Of a stretch of 6,420 nucleotides of DNA, positions 1 to 5,679 are shown one piece after another; the stretch's first letter is position 1; every line of letters begins with the position of its first letter. Position numbers and translations under genes: made by a program. Origin of the DNA: SZUA-365 sp034002405 (lineage in GTDB: Bacteria > Bacteroidota > Ignavibacteria > SZUA-365); assembly GCA_034002405.1 (NCBI GenBank), contig JAVFAS010000105.1, positions 1 to 6,420 on the forward strand, read 5' to 3'. The notes below the pieces were generated by a model, which saw nothing but the letters and a program-made list of their open reading frames with translations, was not told where the DNA came from and did not search any database.

Positions 1-68
1 TGTTTGCTGGAAACGTCGCTTTACCTTGCGAGATCTCGGTTGCACCCATCATTGTATAGGAGTGGTAA

Positions 69-401
69 ATGGTTGTAGTAGTAGAATACCTTTACCGTGA
101 CGCCGGGAATTACAAGCTCTGGGGCAAGATCCTGCTGTCCAACCGAAAGAACCTGGATGTTCGTTGCGCTGAGCAGACAATCCGTTCCGTCTTGATTGAT
201 GGGGAATTCTTCGTTGCGGAGGACCTCGGCATCCCTGTGCTCAGATTCGAGCAGCGCGATTCAGATCTGGATCACGGTTGGCATGAGTTCCATTCTCTGC
301 AGGAGGCGGCACCCGCGCACCGGAGCTCACCTCCGCGCGATCTTGCTGACTTCCTGCGGGAGTTGCACGCTGCCTCGCACAAGTGGAAGAGAATCTGCTG
401 A
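69..401 (+). CDS. Small conserved hypothetical protein, YRDxxNYK / LIDGEFF / LDHxWHEF family
   Basis: A 110-residue soluble protein with no signal peptide or membrane segment, so probably cytoplasmic. The ATG at 69 is supported by AGGAG at 58-62, six bases upstream. Three motifs stand out: YRDAGNYK (9-16), RSVLIDGEFF (39-48) and a C-terminal block with D64, D66, LDHGWHEF (67-74). I recognise this motif order from small uncharacterised bacterial proteins, but know no function. The charged and aromatic residues (Asp, His, Trp, Glu) could suggest ligand or metal binding, which is only inference. The tail after residue 80 is polar and looks non-conserved. The gene stands alone: 165 bp separate it from the next gene, which has its own promoter-like site. 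Base composition is somewhat less GC-rich than in the next gene, so it could be an accessory gene. Being a gene is fairly secure; function is unknown. Confidence 0.8.
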   Translation: MVVVVEYLYRDAGNYKLWGKILLSNRKNLDVRCAEQTIRSVLIDGEFFVAEDLGIPVLRFEQRDSDLDHGWHEFHSLQEAAPAHRSSPPRDLADFLRELHAASHKWKRIC

Positions 402-502
402 CGCGACAGTTCCGGCCTCTCCTTTCAGCGCCCACGCAAGGGAAAAGTCCGGATCGCGTTCAAAGTATTCACCTATTGACTCGACCGGAGACCAGCGTCC
501 GA

Positions 503-531
503 TTGACTATCCCGCCGCGAAGCGGTAACAT
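503..531 (+). promoter_or_regulatory. Sigma-70-like promoter for the gene at 567
   Basis: TTGACT (503-508) and TAACAT (526-531) are separated by exactly 17 bp, matching five of six and four of six consensus bases. The predicted transcript would start near 538, giving a leader of about 30 bases that contains the ribosome-binding site at 554-562. The spacer contains a short dyad, CCGC-gaa-GCGG (515-525). A second ATTGACT lies 27 bp upstream (475-481) and may be an alternative -35 or a binding-site repeat. A closely similar element lies before the gene at 2186. Confidence 0.55.
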
Positions 532-566
532 GCCACAAATTATGTTGGAAGCTGGAAGAGGAAATC

Positions 567-2093
567 ATGAAAACGGATGAACTGGTGCTGCAATTTCGTA
601 TCGGGTTGCAGGAGGTCGAACCGGAGGTCTGGCGGCGCATCCAGGTGCCGGCGTGGTACAGTCTGTGGGATCTGCACGTGGCGATCCAGGACGCCATGGG
701 CTGGCAGGATTCGCACCTGCATTCCTTCACCCTGCCCGATCGTTTCGGGGAGGACGTGCTGTTTGGTATCCCGCTCGAGGACGCCGGCGAGCTGGAAGGT
801 GACACGCAGCGTACGGTGGCCGGTTGGCTCTATGCCACCGATCGCGTGTTCGACGCGCCGGGCGTGCGGGCGGACTATCTCTATGATTTCGGCGACAGCT
901 GGCTGCACGATGTCACCTTCGAAGGTCTTGTTCCGGCGGATGACGATGCGGATTATCCGCGATGCATCGACGGTGCGCAACCCTGTCCGCCCGAGGATAT
1001 CGGGGGAGCGGGCGGCTATGCGAATCTGCTCGACATCCTCGCGGATCCGGAACACGAGGAGGCCGCCGACTATGCCGACTGGCTGCGCGGGGAGGTGACG
1101 CGGTATGCGCCGTTCGTGCCGCACCACTTCGATCTCGCGGACATCACCTTCGACGATCCGGACGAGCGCTGGCGTGTCGCGTTCAGTGACACGGAGGAGG
1201 CGCTTCCCGAGGGTCCCCCGCGAAGCGAGAATCGCCGTCCTCCCGCGTTTCCCCTGCCTGGTTCCCCCGAGGACGAACTCATCACGATCTTCGATGCGAT
1301 CAATTACAATACGGGCGAGTATCCGCGGGATGAAGTGGAGTATATCGTCCGGAATGCCGATGTCTGCACGCCCCTGTTGCTCATGATGCTGGAGGAGGTG
1401 GTCGAGGATCCGGATGGCATCCTCGACGACCCGGAGTATATGGGACATTGGTTTGCGCTGATGCTGCTCGGACATCTGCGCGTATCCGGGACGCAGGCCA
1501 TTCTCGCCGAAATCGCGATCATGCCCGACGCCCTTCCGTCTGAACTCTTCGGCGACATCCTGACCGAGTTTCTGCCCGCCGTGCTGCATCGCACCTGCGC
1601 GGGTGTGTATGACACGATCCATGCCATCGCGCGCAACGCGGAAGCGGATATGTGGGTGCGTTCGTCCGCCGTCGACGCGATTCTCTACGGCGTGCTCGCG
1701 GGAGACTATGCGCGCGAGGATGCGCTGCGACTGTTCGCCGAACTGCTCGATGCCTGCGGACCGGACGACGATCCCTTCATGGCCAGTCACCTCGCCGCCA
1801 GCATGGTCGACCTGCATCCGGGTGAGTATGTCGACCGGATCCGCCGTGCGTATGAGGACGGCTTGATCGATCCCGGCTACATGCAGTGGAAGGAAGTGCT
1901 CGTGGACGCCGAGAAAAGTATCGACGATTGTCTCGCGGGACTCCGTGCGGGTTCCATGTGTCGCTATATCGATGACATCCACGCCTCGATCGAGTGGTGG
2001 GCCTGTTTCCACGAAGATTCGGATTACACGGAGTCTGATCCCGCGCCGGTTCGTTCCGGCGCCGCCTTCGCGAAGCGCGGGAGGGCGGGATAG
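567..2093 (+). CDS. pRiA4b ORF-3-like domain fused to DUF1186-like domain protein
   Basis: A 508-residue protein with no signal peptide, probably cytoplasmic. GGAAGAGG at 554-561 supports the ATG at 567. Residues about 5-205 resemble the plasmid pRiA4b ORF-3 family (PF07929). The diagnostic pieces are PEVWRRIQVP (19-28), the LHVAIQDAMGW segment (36-46), YLYDFGDSWLH (104-114) and CIDGAQPCPPEDIGGAGGY (133-151). After a Pro-rich linker (213-233), residues about 235-465 match the look of DUF1186, an all-helical domain of unknown function: an acidic, Leu-rich series of helices with YMGHWFALMLLGHL (291-304). DUF1186 proteins often end in a zinc-binding SEC-C motif; none is present here, and the last 20 residues are a basic, low-complexity tail encoded by strongly palindromic DNA. 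Neither domain has an established activity, so no reaction is assigned. Domain calls are from remembered motifs; the first is firmer than the second. Confidence 0.88.
   Translation: MKTDELVLQFRIGLQEVEPEVWRRIQVPAWYSLWDLHVAIQDAMGWQDSHLHSFTLPDRFGEDVLFGIPLEDAGELEGDTQRTVAGWLYATDRVFDAPGVRADYLYDFGDSWLHDVTFEGLVPADDDADYPRCIDGAQPCPPEDIGGAGGYANLLDILADPEHEEAADYADWLRGEVTRYAPFVPHHFDLADITFDDPDERWRVAFSDTEEALPEGPPRSENRRPPAFPLPGSPEDELITIFDAINYNTGEYPRDEVEYIVRNADVCTPLLLMMLEEVVEDPDGILDDPEYMGHWFALMLLGHLRVSGTQAILAEIAIMPDALPSELFGDILTEFLPAVLHRTCAGVYDTIHAIARNAEADMWVRSSAVDAILYGVLAGDYAREDALRLFAELLDACGPDDDPFMASHLAASMVDLHPGEYVDRIRRAYEDGLIDPGYMQWKEVLVDAEKSIDDCLAGLRAGSMCRYIDDIHASIEWWACFHEDSDYTESDPAPVRSGAAFAKRGRAG
2039..2082 (+). 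repeat. Nested GC-rich inverted repeats at the 3' end of the fusion gene
   Basis: An outer 8-bp inverted repeat (TCCCGCGC at 2039-2046 with GCGCGGGA at 2075-2082) encloses and partly competes with a perfect 7-bp hairpin (GCGCCGG 2043-2049, loop TTCGTT, CCGGCGC 2056-2062). A 10-bp palindrome, CTTCGCGAAG (2066-2075), lies beside them. All fall within the last codons before the stop at 2091-2093. This could slow or end transcription, or be a remnant of a palindromic repeat that supplied the C-terminal tail. There is no T-run after it, so it is not a classical intrinsic terminator. Confidence 0.5.
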
Positions 2094-2149
2094 ATGTGAT
2101 TCGTGTACAAAATGGGTGGCTCTTCGCTGCATAGTGCGGTTACGATAAA

Positions 2150-2178
2150 TTGACATTGCCCCCACGAAGTCGTAACAT
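2150..2178 (+). promoter_or_regulatory. Consensus-like sigma-70 promoter for the LRR lipoprotein gene
   Basis: A perfect TTGACA (2150-2155), a 17-bp spacer and TAACAT (2173-2178). Transcription would be expected to begin about 6-8 bases after the -10 box, at 2184-2186, which is the A of the chosen ATG. No Shine-Dalgarno sequence lies between the promoter and the start codon, so the simplest reading is a leaderless mRNA. The same stretch can be read as a TTG-initiated N-terminal extension of the gene, but that would place the promoter inside coding sequence and spoil the signal peptide. Confidence 0.6.
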
Positions 2179-2185
2179 TCCTGCG

Positions 2186-2833
2186 ATGAACCGAATCCGA
2201 TTCCAATGGTTGATGAGCGTGCTCAGTGTGCTGTTGATTGCGGCATGCGAGGGTGACCATGGGACGACGGTGGATAGGCCGCGGACGAGTTTCGATTCCC
2301 TGGACGACGCGCTGAACCACCGGGAGGATGCTCAAGAACTGCGGCTCCATGACAGCGTCGGTGACAGCCTCTCGCCGGCCATCGGTCTGCTCGAGCATCT
2401 TTCCTTTCTCGGTATCTACGACGCCGATATTCAATACCTGCCGGACGAGATTTCACATCTTCATCTCGGCTTTCTGTGGCTGCCGGGTTGCAAGTTCCGG
2501 CACATCCCACCGCAGATCTGCTCATTGACGGGTTTGGGTTATTTGATACTCGACGGGAATGCCATCGAGACCATCCCGGAGGAATTTGTGCAGCTGAAGT
2601 ATCTGTCCAGCCTGTCTCTCAATGGAAACGCGCTGACTGAATTCCCCAGGGCACGCTTTGCCTCGGGTGCGTCTTGCATGCTGCTTGAGCTGGACTCGAA
2701 CGGACTTACCTCCTTCGATTTCACGCGGGCGGATTTACCAAGGATCAACTATCTCTCGCTGGTCGGAAATCCTCTGCCGGATTCGGTGAAGCAGAAATTG
2801 CACGCGGAGTTTGGAACAAAAGTGAAGTTGTAA
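2186..2833 (+). CDS. Leucine-rich-repeat lipoprotein
   Basis: A 215-residue exported lipoprotein. The ATG at 2186 gives a textbook lipoprotein signal: basic MNRIR, hydrophobic stretch 8-20, and lipobox LIAAC with the lipidated cysteine at residue 21. Glu follows the cysteine, so by the E. coli +2 rule it would go to the outer membrane. Residues about 47-200 form roughly six leucine-rich repeats of 22-24 residues. The clearest are LGYLILDGNAIETIPEEF (117-134), LSSLSLNGNALTEFP (140-154) and INYLSLVGNPLP (187-198), following the LxxLxLxxNxLxxIP pattern. LRR solenoids bind proteins or other ligands; the partner here is unknown. The array is short, and nothing after it suggests an enzymatic domain. 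The usual ribosome-binding site is missing (see the promoter entry). The gap to the fusion gene is 92 bp. Assignment as an LRR lipoprotein is secure; its role is not. Confidence 0.88.
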   Translation: MNRIRFQWLMSVLSVLLIAACEGDHGTTVDRPRTSFDSLDDALNHREDAQELRLHDSVGDSLSPAIGLLEHLSFLGIYDADIQYLPDEISHLHLGFLWLPGCKFRHIPPQICSLTGLGYLILDGNAIETIPEEFVQLKYLSSLSLNGNALTEFPRARFASGASCMLLELDSNGLTSFDFTRADLPRINYLSLVGNPLPDSVKQKLHAEFGTKVKL

Positions 2834-2845
2834 GAGGGAAGGATC

Positions 2846-2865
2846 ATCCCTTCGCGACAAGGGAT
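2846..2865 (+). terminator. Hairpin after the LRR lipoprotein gene, possible terminator
   Basis: A perfect 7-bp stem ATCCCTT (2846-2852) / AAGGGAT (2859-2865) with a 6-base loop CGCGAC, starting 12 bases after the stop codon. No T-run follows, so termination would be weak or factor-assisted. A small direct repeat follows immediately: GGGATC and GGTGC each occur twice (2861-2874 and 2875-2885). Confidence 0.35.
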
Positions 2866-2898
2866 CAATGGTGCGGGATCGGTGCAGGGAAATCCAAC

Positions 2899-2902
2899 GA
2901 GG
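2899..2902 (+). promoter_or_regulatory. Ribosome-binding site deciding the start of the second lipoprotein
   Basis: GAGG at 2899-2902 lies five bases before the ATG at 2908. The in-frame GTG at 2902 overlaps this site, so the ATG two codons later is the better start. Confidence 0.55.
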
Positions 2903-2907
2903 TGTCA

Positions 2908-3678
2908 ATGGGCCCGCATGCAGATTTTACGTTCGATCATCTTTCTTCCATCACGCGTGTTCCATACGGCGCACGCGCGCTCCGCCTTCCGTTGGCGCTC
3001 TGGATATCGCTTGCGCTCTGCTTCGCCGCCACGCTCGTCGGCTGCGGGACCCCGCAGGAGGAGTATGCCGTTGCATGCGACTTGATCGGTGAGTTGCGCT
3101 TCGATGAGGCCAGCGCTCTGCTGGCGGAGCTCGATCCCCGGCAGCTCACGCACGGGGATCCGGCAACGGCGCGGTATCTGTGCGCGGCGGGCGCGCTTGC
3201 GAAGGAGGGGAAGTTCGGCGAGGCCTTTGAAAGGATGGTCGAGGTGGGGGACAACGATCGCTGGTCGGTGATCGTGCATCCCGAGGATCCCTTGCACACT
3301 CCGGCGCTGAACCTGGCGCTGTGGATCAAGGTGTTTCATCATGAGCAGCGAATCCAGGAACTGCTGGCCATGGATCCCGAGACCGAGGAGTTCGGGCTGT
3401 CGCTGACCGGACTGCAGCCGACCGCATACGCCCTTGAGGTGCTCGACTCCGATCTCCCGGAATTCGAGGCGGACGAATCGTACATTGGAGGCGATTATTC
3501 CGTGCCGCGCATCATGTATGCGTCGTTCACGAACGTCGATCTTCTTCCGGCCTATGAAAAAGCGCTGCGTGGCATGAAGGAAATGTTCGGCACGTATCTC
3601 GCCCGGCTGGAAAAACATGAAGCGTTATATATGGCATTCTTCGAAGCGCGCGAAGAGCCGTGGACGATGCAACCCTGA
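2908..3678 (+). CDS. Lipoprotein of unknown family with TPR-like N-terminal half
   Basis: A 256-residue protein that I do not recognise as a named family. It has an export signal with an unusually long N-region: the hydrophobic segment is about residues 28-45 and ends in a lipobox, LVGC, with the lipidated cysteine at residue 46 followed by Gly. No better-placed start codon was found between the ATG and the hydrophobic segment, so the roughly 27-residue N-region seems genuine or marks a mis-set start. After the cysteine, residues about 50-105 look like paired helices of TPR type (LIGELRFDEASALLAELD; ALAKEGKFGEAFERM). The rest is mixed, acidic and mostly helical with no catalytic motif visible. 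The protein is likely anchored to an envelope membrane. It lies 74 bp after the LRR lipoprotein gene with a hairpin between, so co-transcription is possible but unproven. Its stop codon lies within the first copy of a 20-bp tandem repeat. Confidence 0.8.
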   Translation: MGPHADFTFDHLSSITRVPYGARALRLPLALWISLALCFAATLVGCGTPQEEYAVACDLIGELRFDEASALLAELDPRQLTHGDPATARYLCAAGALAKEGKFGEAFERMVEVGDNDRWSVIVHPEDPLHTPALNLALWIKVFHHEQRIQELLAMDPETEEFGLSLTGLQPTAYALEVLDSDLPEFEADESYIGGDYSVPRIMYASFTNVDLLPAYEKALRGMKEMFGTYLARLEKHEALYMAFFEAREEPWTMQP

Positions 3679-3712
3679 CACCGGCATTGCCGCCCTGACA
3701 CAGGCATCGCCG
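3673..3712 (+). repeat. Two tandem 20-bp direct repeats across the stop codon
   Basis: Units 3673-3692 and 3693-3712 each begin CCCTGACAC and end GCCG, agreeing at 18 of 20 positions. The TGA stop of the lipoprotein gene is in the first unit. It looks like a local slippage duplication. Confidence 0.8.
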
Positions 3713-3730
3713 CCGATGGAAAGCGGGCAT

Positions 3731-3753
3731 ATTCTTCACGGACTGTGAAGAAT
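3731..3753. terminator. Perfect 9-bp hairpin, possible terminator
   Basis: ATTCTTCAC (3731-3739) pairs perfectly with GTGAAGAAT (3745-3753) around a 5-base loop GGACT, about 50 bases after the lipoprotein stop codon. No uninterrupted T-run follows in either direction; TTATTT occurs only about 10 bases later. It could end the upstream transcript or act as a dyad operator. Confidence 0.4.
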
Positions 3754-3811
3754 GGCTCAGGTGTTATTTCATCCGAGTGTATATTTTCGCCGGGATTGGG
3801 GGATTTTCAAC

Positions 3812-3826
3812 TGGCATGATATCTGC
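3812..3826 (+). promoter_or_regulatory. Weak candidate sigma-54 (-24/-12) promoter
   Basis: TGGCATG-N4-CTGC places the GG and GC dinucleotides at the spacing required for sigma-54. It differs from TGGCACG-N4-TTGC at two positions. Transcription would start near 3838, leaving a leader of about 150 bases. One such match in a few kilobases can arise by chance. Confidence 0.22.
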
Positions 3827-3990
3827 CTTGGGGAGAGGTGAGATCTATCCATTCCCTCCCACAATTCCCGAGTGACTGCTGAATTCTTGCCACCTCCGTT
3901 GCTGGACCGTTTTCCGTCCGAACTGCGCATTCATACTGCGTCAACCGTTTCATCCGTATTCTTTCAGGGACATGCAACAAGGAGCGAGTC

Positions 3991-5424
3991 ATGCGCGCGG
4001 CAATTCTTTCAACAGTGTTTTTCCTGATGCTCCCGCTCGCGGGACATCTCGACGCCTCCATCGACAACCGTTCGATCGTGAAAATCTTCGTGACATCGAT
4101 CGAGCCGAATTCCAGCCGCCCCTGGGCGCCCGAGGCGCCAATGCAGTCCAGCGGTACAGGCTTCGTCATCGAGGGAAACAGGATTCTGACGAATGCGCAT
4201 GTGATATCGCACAGTACGTTCATCATGGTCCGCAAGGGTGGAGATTCAAAACGGCATGAGGCCGAGGCCGAATTCGTCTCGCATCAGGCGGATCTGGCGA
4301 TTCTGCGGATCAAGGATGCATCGTTTTTTGATGGACTCACACCGCTGCGCATCGGCGAAAACCCCGCGGTGCAGGATGCCCTGATCGTGGTGGGGTATCC
4401 CAGCGGTGGCGATGAGCTGTCGATCACCTCCGGCATTGTGTCACGGATCGAGGTCAATGCCTATTCCTGGTCCTTCGATTTTCTCCTCACCGTGCAGGTC
4501 GACGCGGCAATCAATCCCGGGAACAGTGGCGGCCCAGCGATCAAGGATGACCGTGTCGCCGGCATCGCGATGATGGGACGCCGCAACGCGGACGGTGTCG
4601 GGTATCTCATCCCGCCGGTCATTATCCAACATTTCCTCGAGGATATCGAGGACGGCAGGGTGGACGGCTTTCCGAACCTCGGCGTGCAAACCATGACGCT
4701 CGAGAATCCCGCCCTGCGCGCGGGGTATGGTCTCGATCCCACCGAGGATCACGGCATTCTCGTCACACGGGTGACCGAGATTCCCGGCCGGTCGTCGTCG
4801 CTGCGCGGTGGTGATATCATTCTCGCCGTCGACGATCACCCCGTGCGGGCGAATGGAAAGGTATTGATCGGCGAACGTCTCCTTGATCTGTCCTTTGTCG
4901 TGACGGGCAGGCAGGTGGGCGATGCACTACCGATGCGGATTCGGAGAAATGGCCTGGATACCGTGCTCACACTCGTCTCGGAATTCCATCCCGATCTCGT
5001 GGAATACCGGTATTTCGAACGGGGATTTCCCTATTACCTGTTCGGCGGACTCCTGTTCTGTCCCCTCTACGGCGACGTGCTGTTCGCGAGCGATTGGCCC
5101 GATCCGGAAATGTATTATCACACCACGCTCCCGCGTTCGCCCCGCCGCCGGCAGGTGCTCTACCTCCATACGATATTCCAGCATGAACTGACGCGTGGCA
5201 TGCCTGGCCTCGAACATATCGTTCGTACCATCAACGACGCGCCAGTCCGCGATTTCGACGAACTGGTCCGACTGCTCGACGCCGCGGCGGGACTGGTGGA
5301 TATCGAATTCGATTCCGGAATTCGTCTGCGACTGGACGCCGACGCCATGCGTTCGATCGAGGCGGACGTGATGGAGACCTATTCCATCCAGCGTCCACTC
5401 GGTCCAGCCACCGTGGCGCGGTGA
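3991..5424 (+). CDS. Exported Deg/HtrA-family serine protease with PDZ and plant-DEG-like C-terminal domain
   Basis: A 477-residue trypsin-like endopeptidase, probably acting outside the cytoplasm on misfolded or specific envelope proteins. AAGGAG (3979-3984) lies six bases before the ATG. The N-terminus (basic Arg2, hydrophobic 4-18, cleavage likely near 18-23) is a Sec signal peptide. The complete catalytic triad is visible: His70 in TNAHV, Asp101 in HQADLAIL and Ser179 in GNSGGP, with SSGTGFVI (53-60) and VGYPSGG (134-140) also typical of the family. A PDZ domain covers about 229-330 (LGVQ at 230-233, HGILVTRV, LRGGDIILAVDD). The last 130 or so residues differ from E. coli DegP/DegS. YRYFERGFPYYLFGGLLF followed by a second PDZ-like fold (HTIFQHELTRG, VRTINDAPVRDFDEL) resembles the C-terminal PDZ-like domain of plant DEG2/DEG9/DEG10. 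No recognised regulatory partner gene lies nearby. Protease assignment is very secure; substrates are unknown. Confidence 0.95.
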   Translation: MRAAILSTVFFLMLPLAGHLDASIDNRSIVKIFVTSIEPNSSRPWAPEAPMQSSGTGFVIEGNRILTNAHVISHSTFIMVRKGGDSKRHEAEAEFVSHQADLAILRIKDASFFDGLTPLRIGENPAVQDALIVVGYPSGGDELSITSGIVSRIEVNAYSWSFDFLLTVQVDAAINPGNSGGPAIKDDRVAGIAMMGRRNADGVGYLIPPVIIQHFLEDIEDGRVDGFPNLGVQTMTLENPALRAGYGLDPTEDHGILVTRVTEIPGRSSSLRGGDIILAVDDHPVRANGKVLIGERLLDLSFVVTGRQVGDALPMRIRRNGLDTVLTLVSEFHPDLVEYRYFERGFPYYLFGGLLFCPLYGDVLFASDWPDPEMYYHTTLPRSPRRRQVLYLHTIFQHELTRGMPGLEHIVRTINDAPVRDFDELVRLLDAAAGLVDIEFDSGIRLRLDADAMRSIEADVMETYSIQRPLGPATVAR

Positions 5425-5460
5425 GTTCCATATCACTCAATCTCCGAAATCATCCACCAT

Positions 5461-5507
5461 GCGCGGAAGATCCGGGAACGGCGGCGGCTGTTCCCGGACT
5501 TCCGCGT
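5461..5507. terminator. Long bulged hairpin after the Deg protease gene
   Basis: CGCGGAAG (5462-5469), a single bulged A (5470) and TCCGGGAAC (5471-5479) pair with GTTCCCGGA (5490-5498) and CTTCCGCG (5499-5506): 17 Watson-Crick pairs. The stem can extend by a G-T pair outside (5461/5507), and inward by G-T, G-C and C-G to leave a GGCG loop. It starts 36 bases after the stop codon. No T-run follows, so it may be a factor-independent terminator of non-classical form, an mRNA-stabilising 3' structure or another DNA element. Confidence 0.5.
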
Positions 5508-5560
5508 TGCACCCAAGACATCCCCGCAAGACAGTCCCCGCGAAGCGCCCGCCCCGAGCA

Positions 5561-5589
5561 TTGCGTACCTCACGAGTAAACTCTAAATT
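5561..5589 (+). promoter_or_regulatory. Possible promoter for the membrane protein gene
   Basis: TTGCGT (5561-5566), a 17-bp spacer and TAAATT (5584-5589) form a modest sigma-70-like match, with transcription expected near 5596. An inverted repeat, GTAAAC (5576-5581) and GTTTAC (5598-5603), separated by 16 bp, overlaps the -10 and start region and could be an operator. The leader would contain a hairpin built on TCTCCG (5625-5630) and CGGAGA (5647-5652). Confidence 0.3.
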
Positions 5590-5679
5590 CGTGGAACGTT
5601 TACCGTTGCCACAATCCGGACCATTCTCCGTGCGCTCGCCTCGCGGCGGAGAGCGATGCGTCCATTCACATACAACTGC

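Larger units (their letters stand above)
3679..3990. other. 312-bp intergenic region before the Deg protease gene
   Basis: No gene seen. It contains the second 20-bp repeat unit (3693-3712), a perfect 9-bp hairpin (3731-3753), a sequence with -24/-12 promoter spacing (3812-3826), and the protease ribosome-binding site AAGGAG (3979-3984). Local composition is more AT-rich than in the flanking genes, as expected of a regulatory stretch. No convincing sigma-70 promoter was found; CATACT at 3936-3941 lacks a good -35 partner. Confidence 0.6.

Noticed and set aside
1..57. A promoter for the first small gene
   Set aside because: TTGCGA (26-31) and TATAGG (55-60) are too far apart, and no other pair has acceptable spacing. 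The promoter may lie upstream of the window.
383..580. A 65-codon plus-strand frame overlapping the start of the fusion gene
   Set aside because: It runs through the promoter and ribosome-binding site of the fusion gene, has no ribosome-binding site of its own, and shows no motif.
540..2165. A 541-codon open frame on the minus strand opposite the fusion gene
   Set aside because: It mirrors the sense gene, gives an Arg/His-rich protein with no recognisable motif, and has no ribosome-binding site. The sense frame matches a known family.
2150..2185. TTG start of the LRR lipoprotein at 2150
   Set aside because: It would add 12 residues before an ideal lipoprotein signal, has no ribosome-binding site, and coincides with the TTGACA promoter box.
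2905..3618. A 237-codon minus-strand open frame opposite the second lipoprotein
   Set aside because: It is a compositional shadow with no known motif. The sense frame has a lipobox signal and a ribosome-binding site.
5461..5507. Integron attC site
   Set aside because: A bulged hairpin alone is not enough. The outer ends do not match the RYYYAAC/GTTRRRY core sites and there are no cassette-like repeats or integrase.
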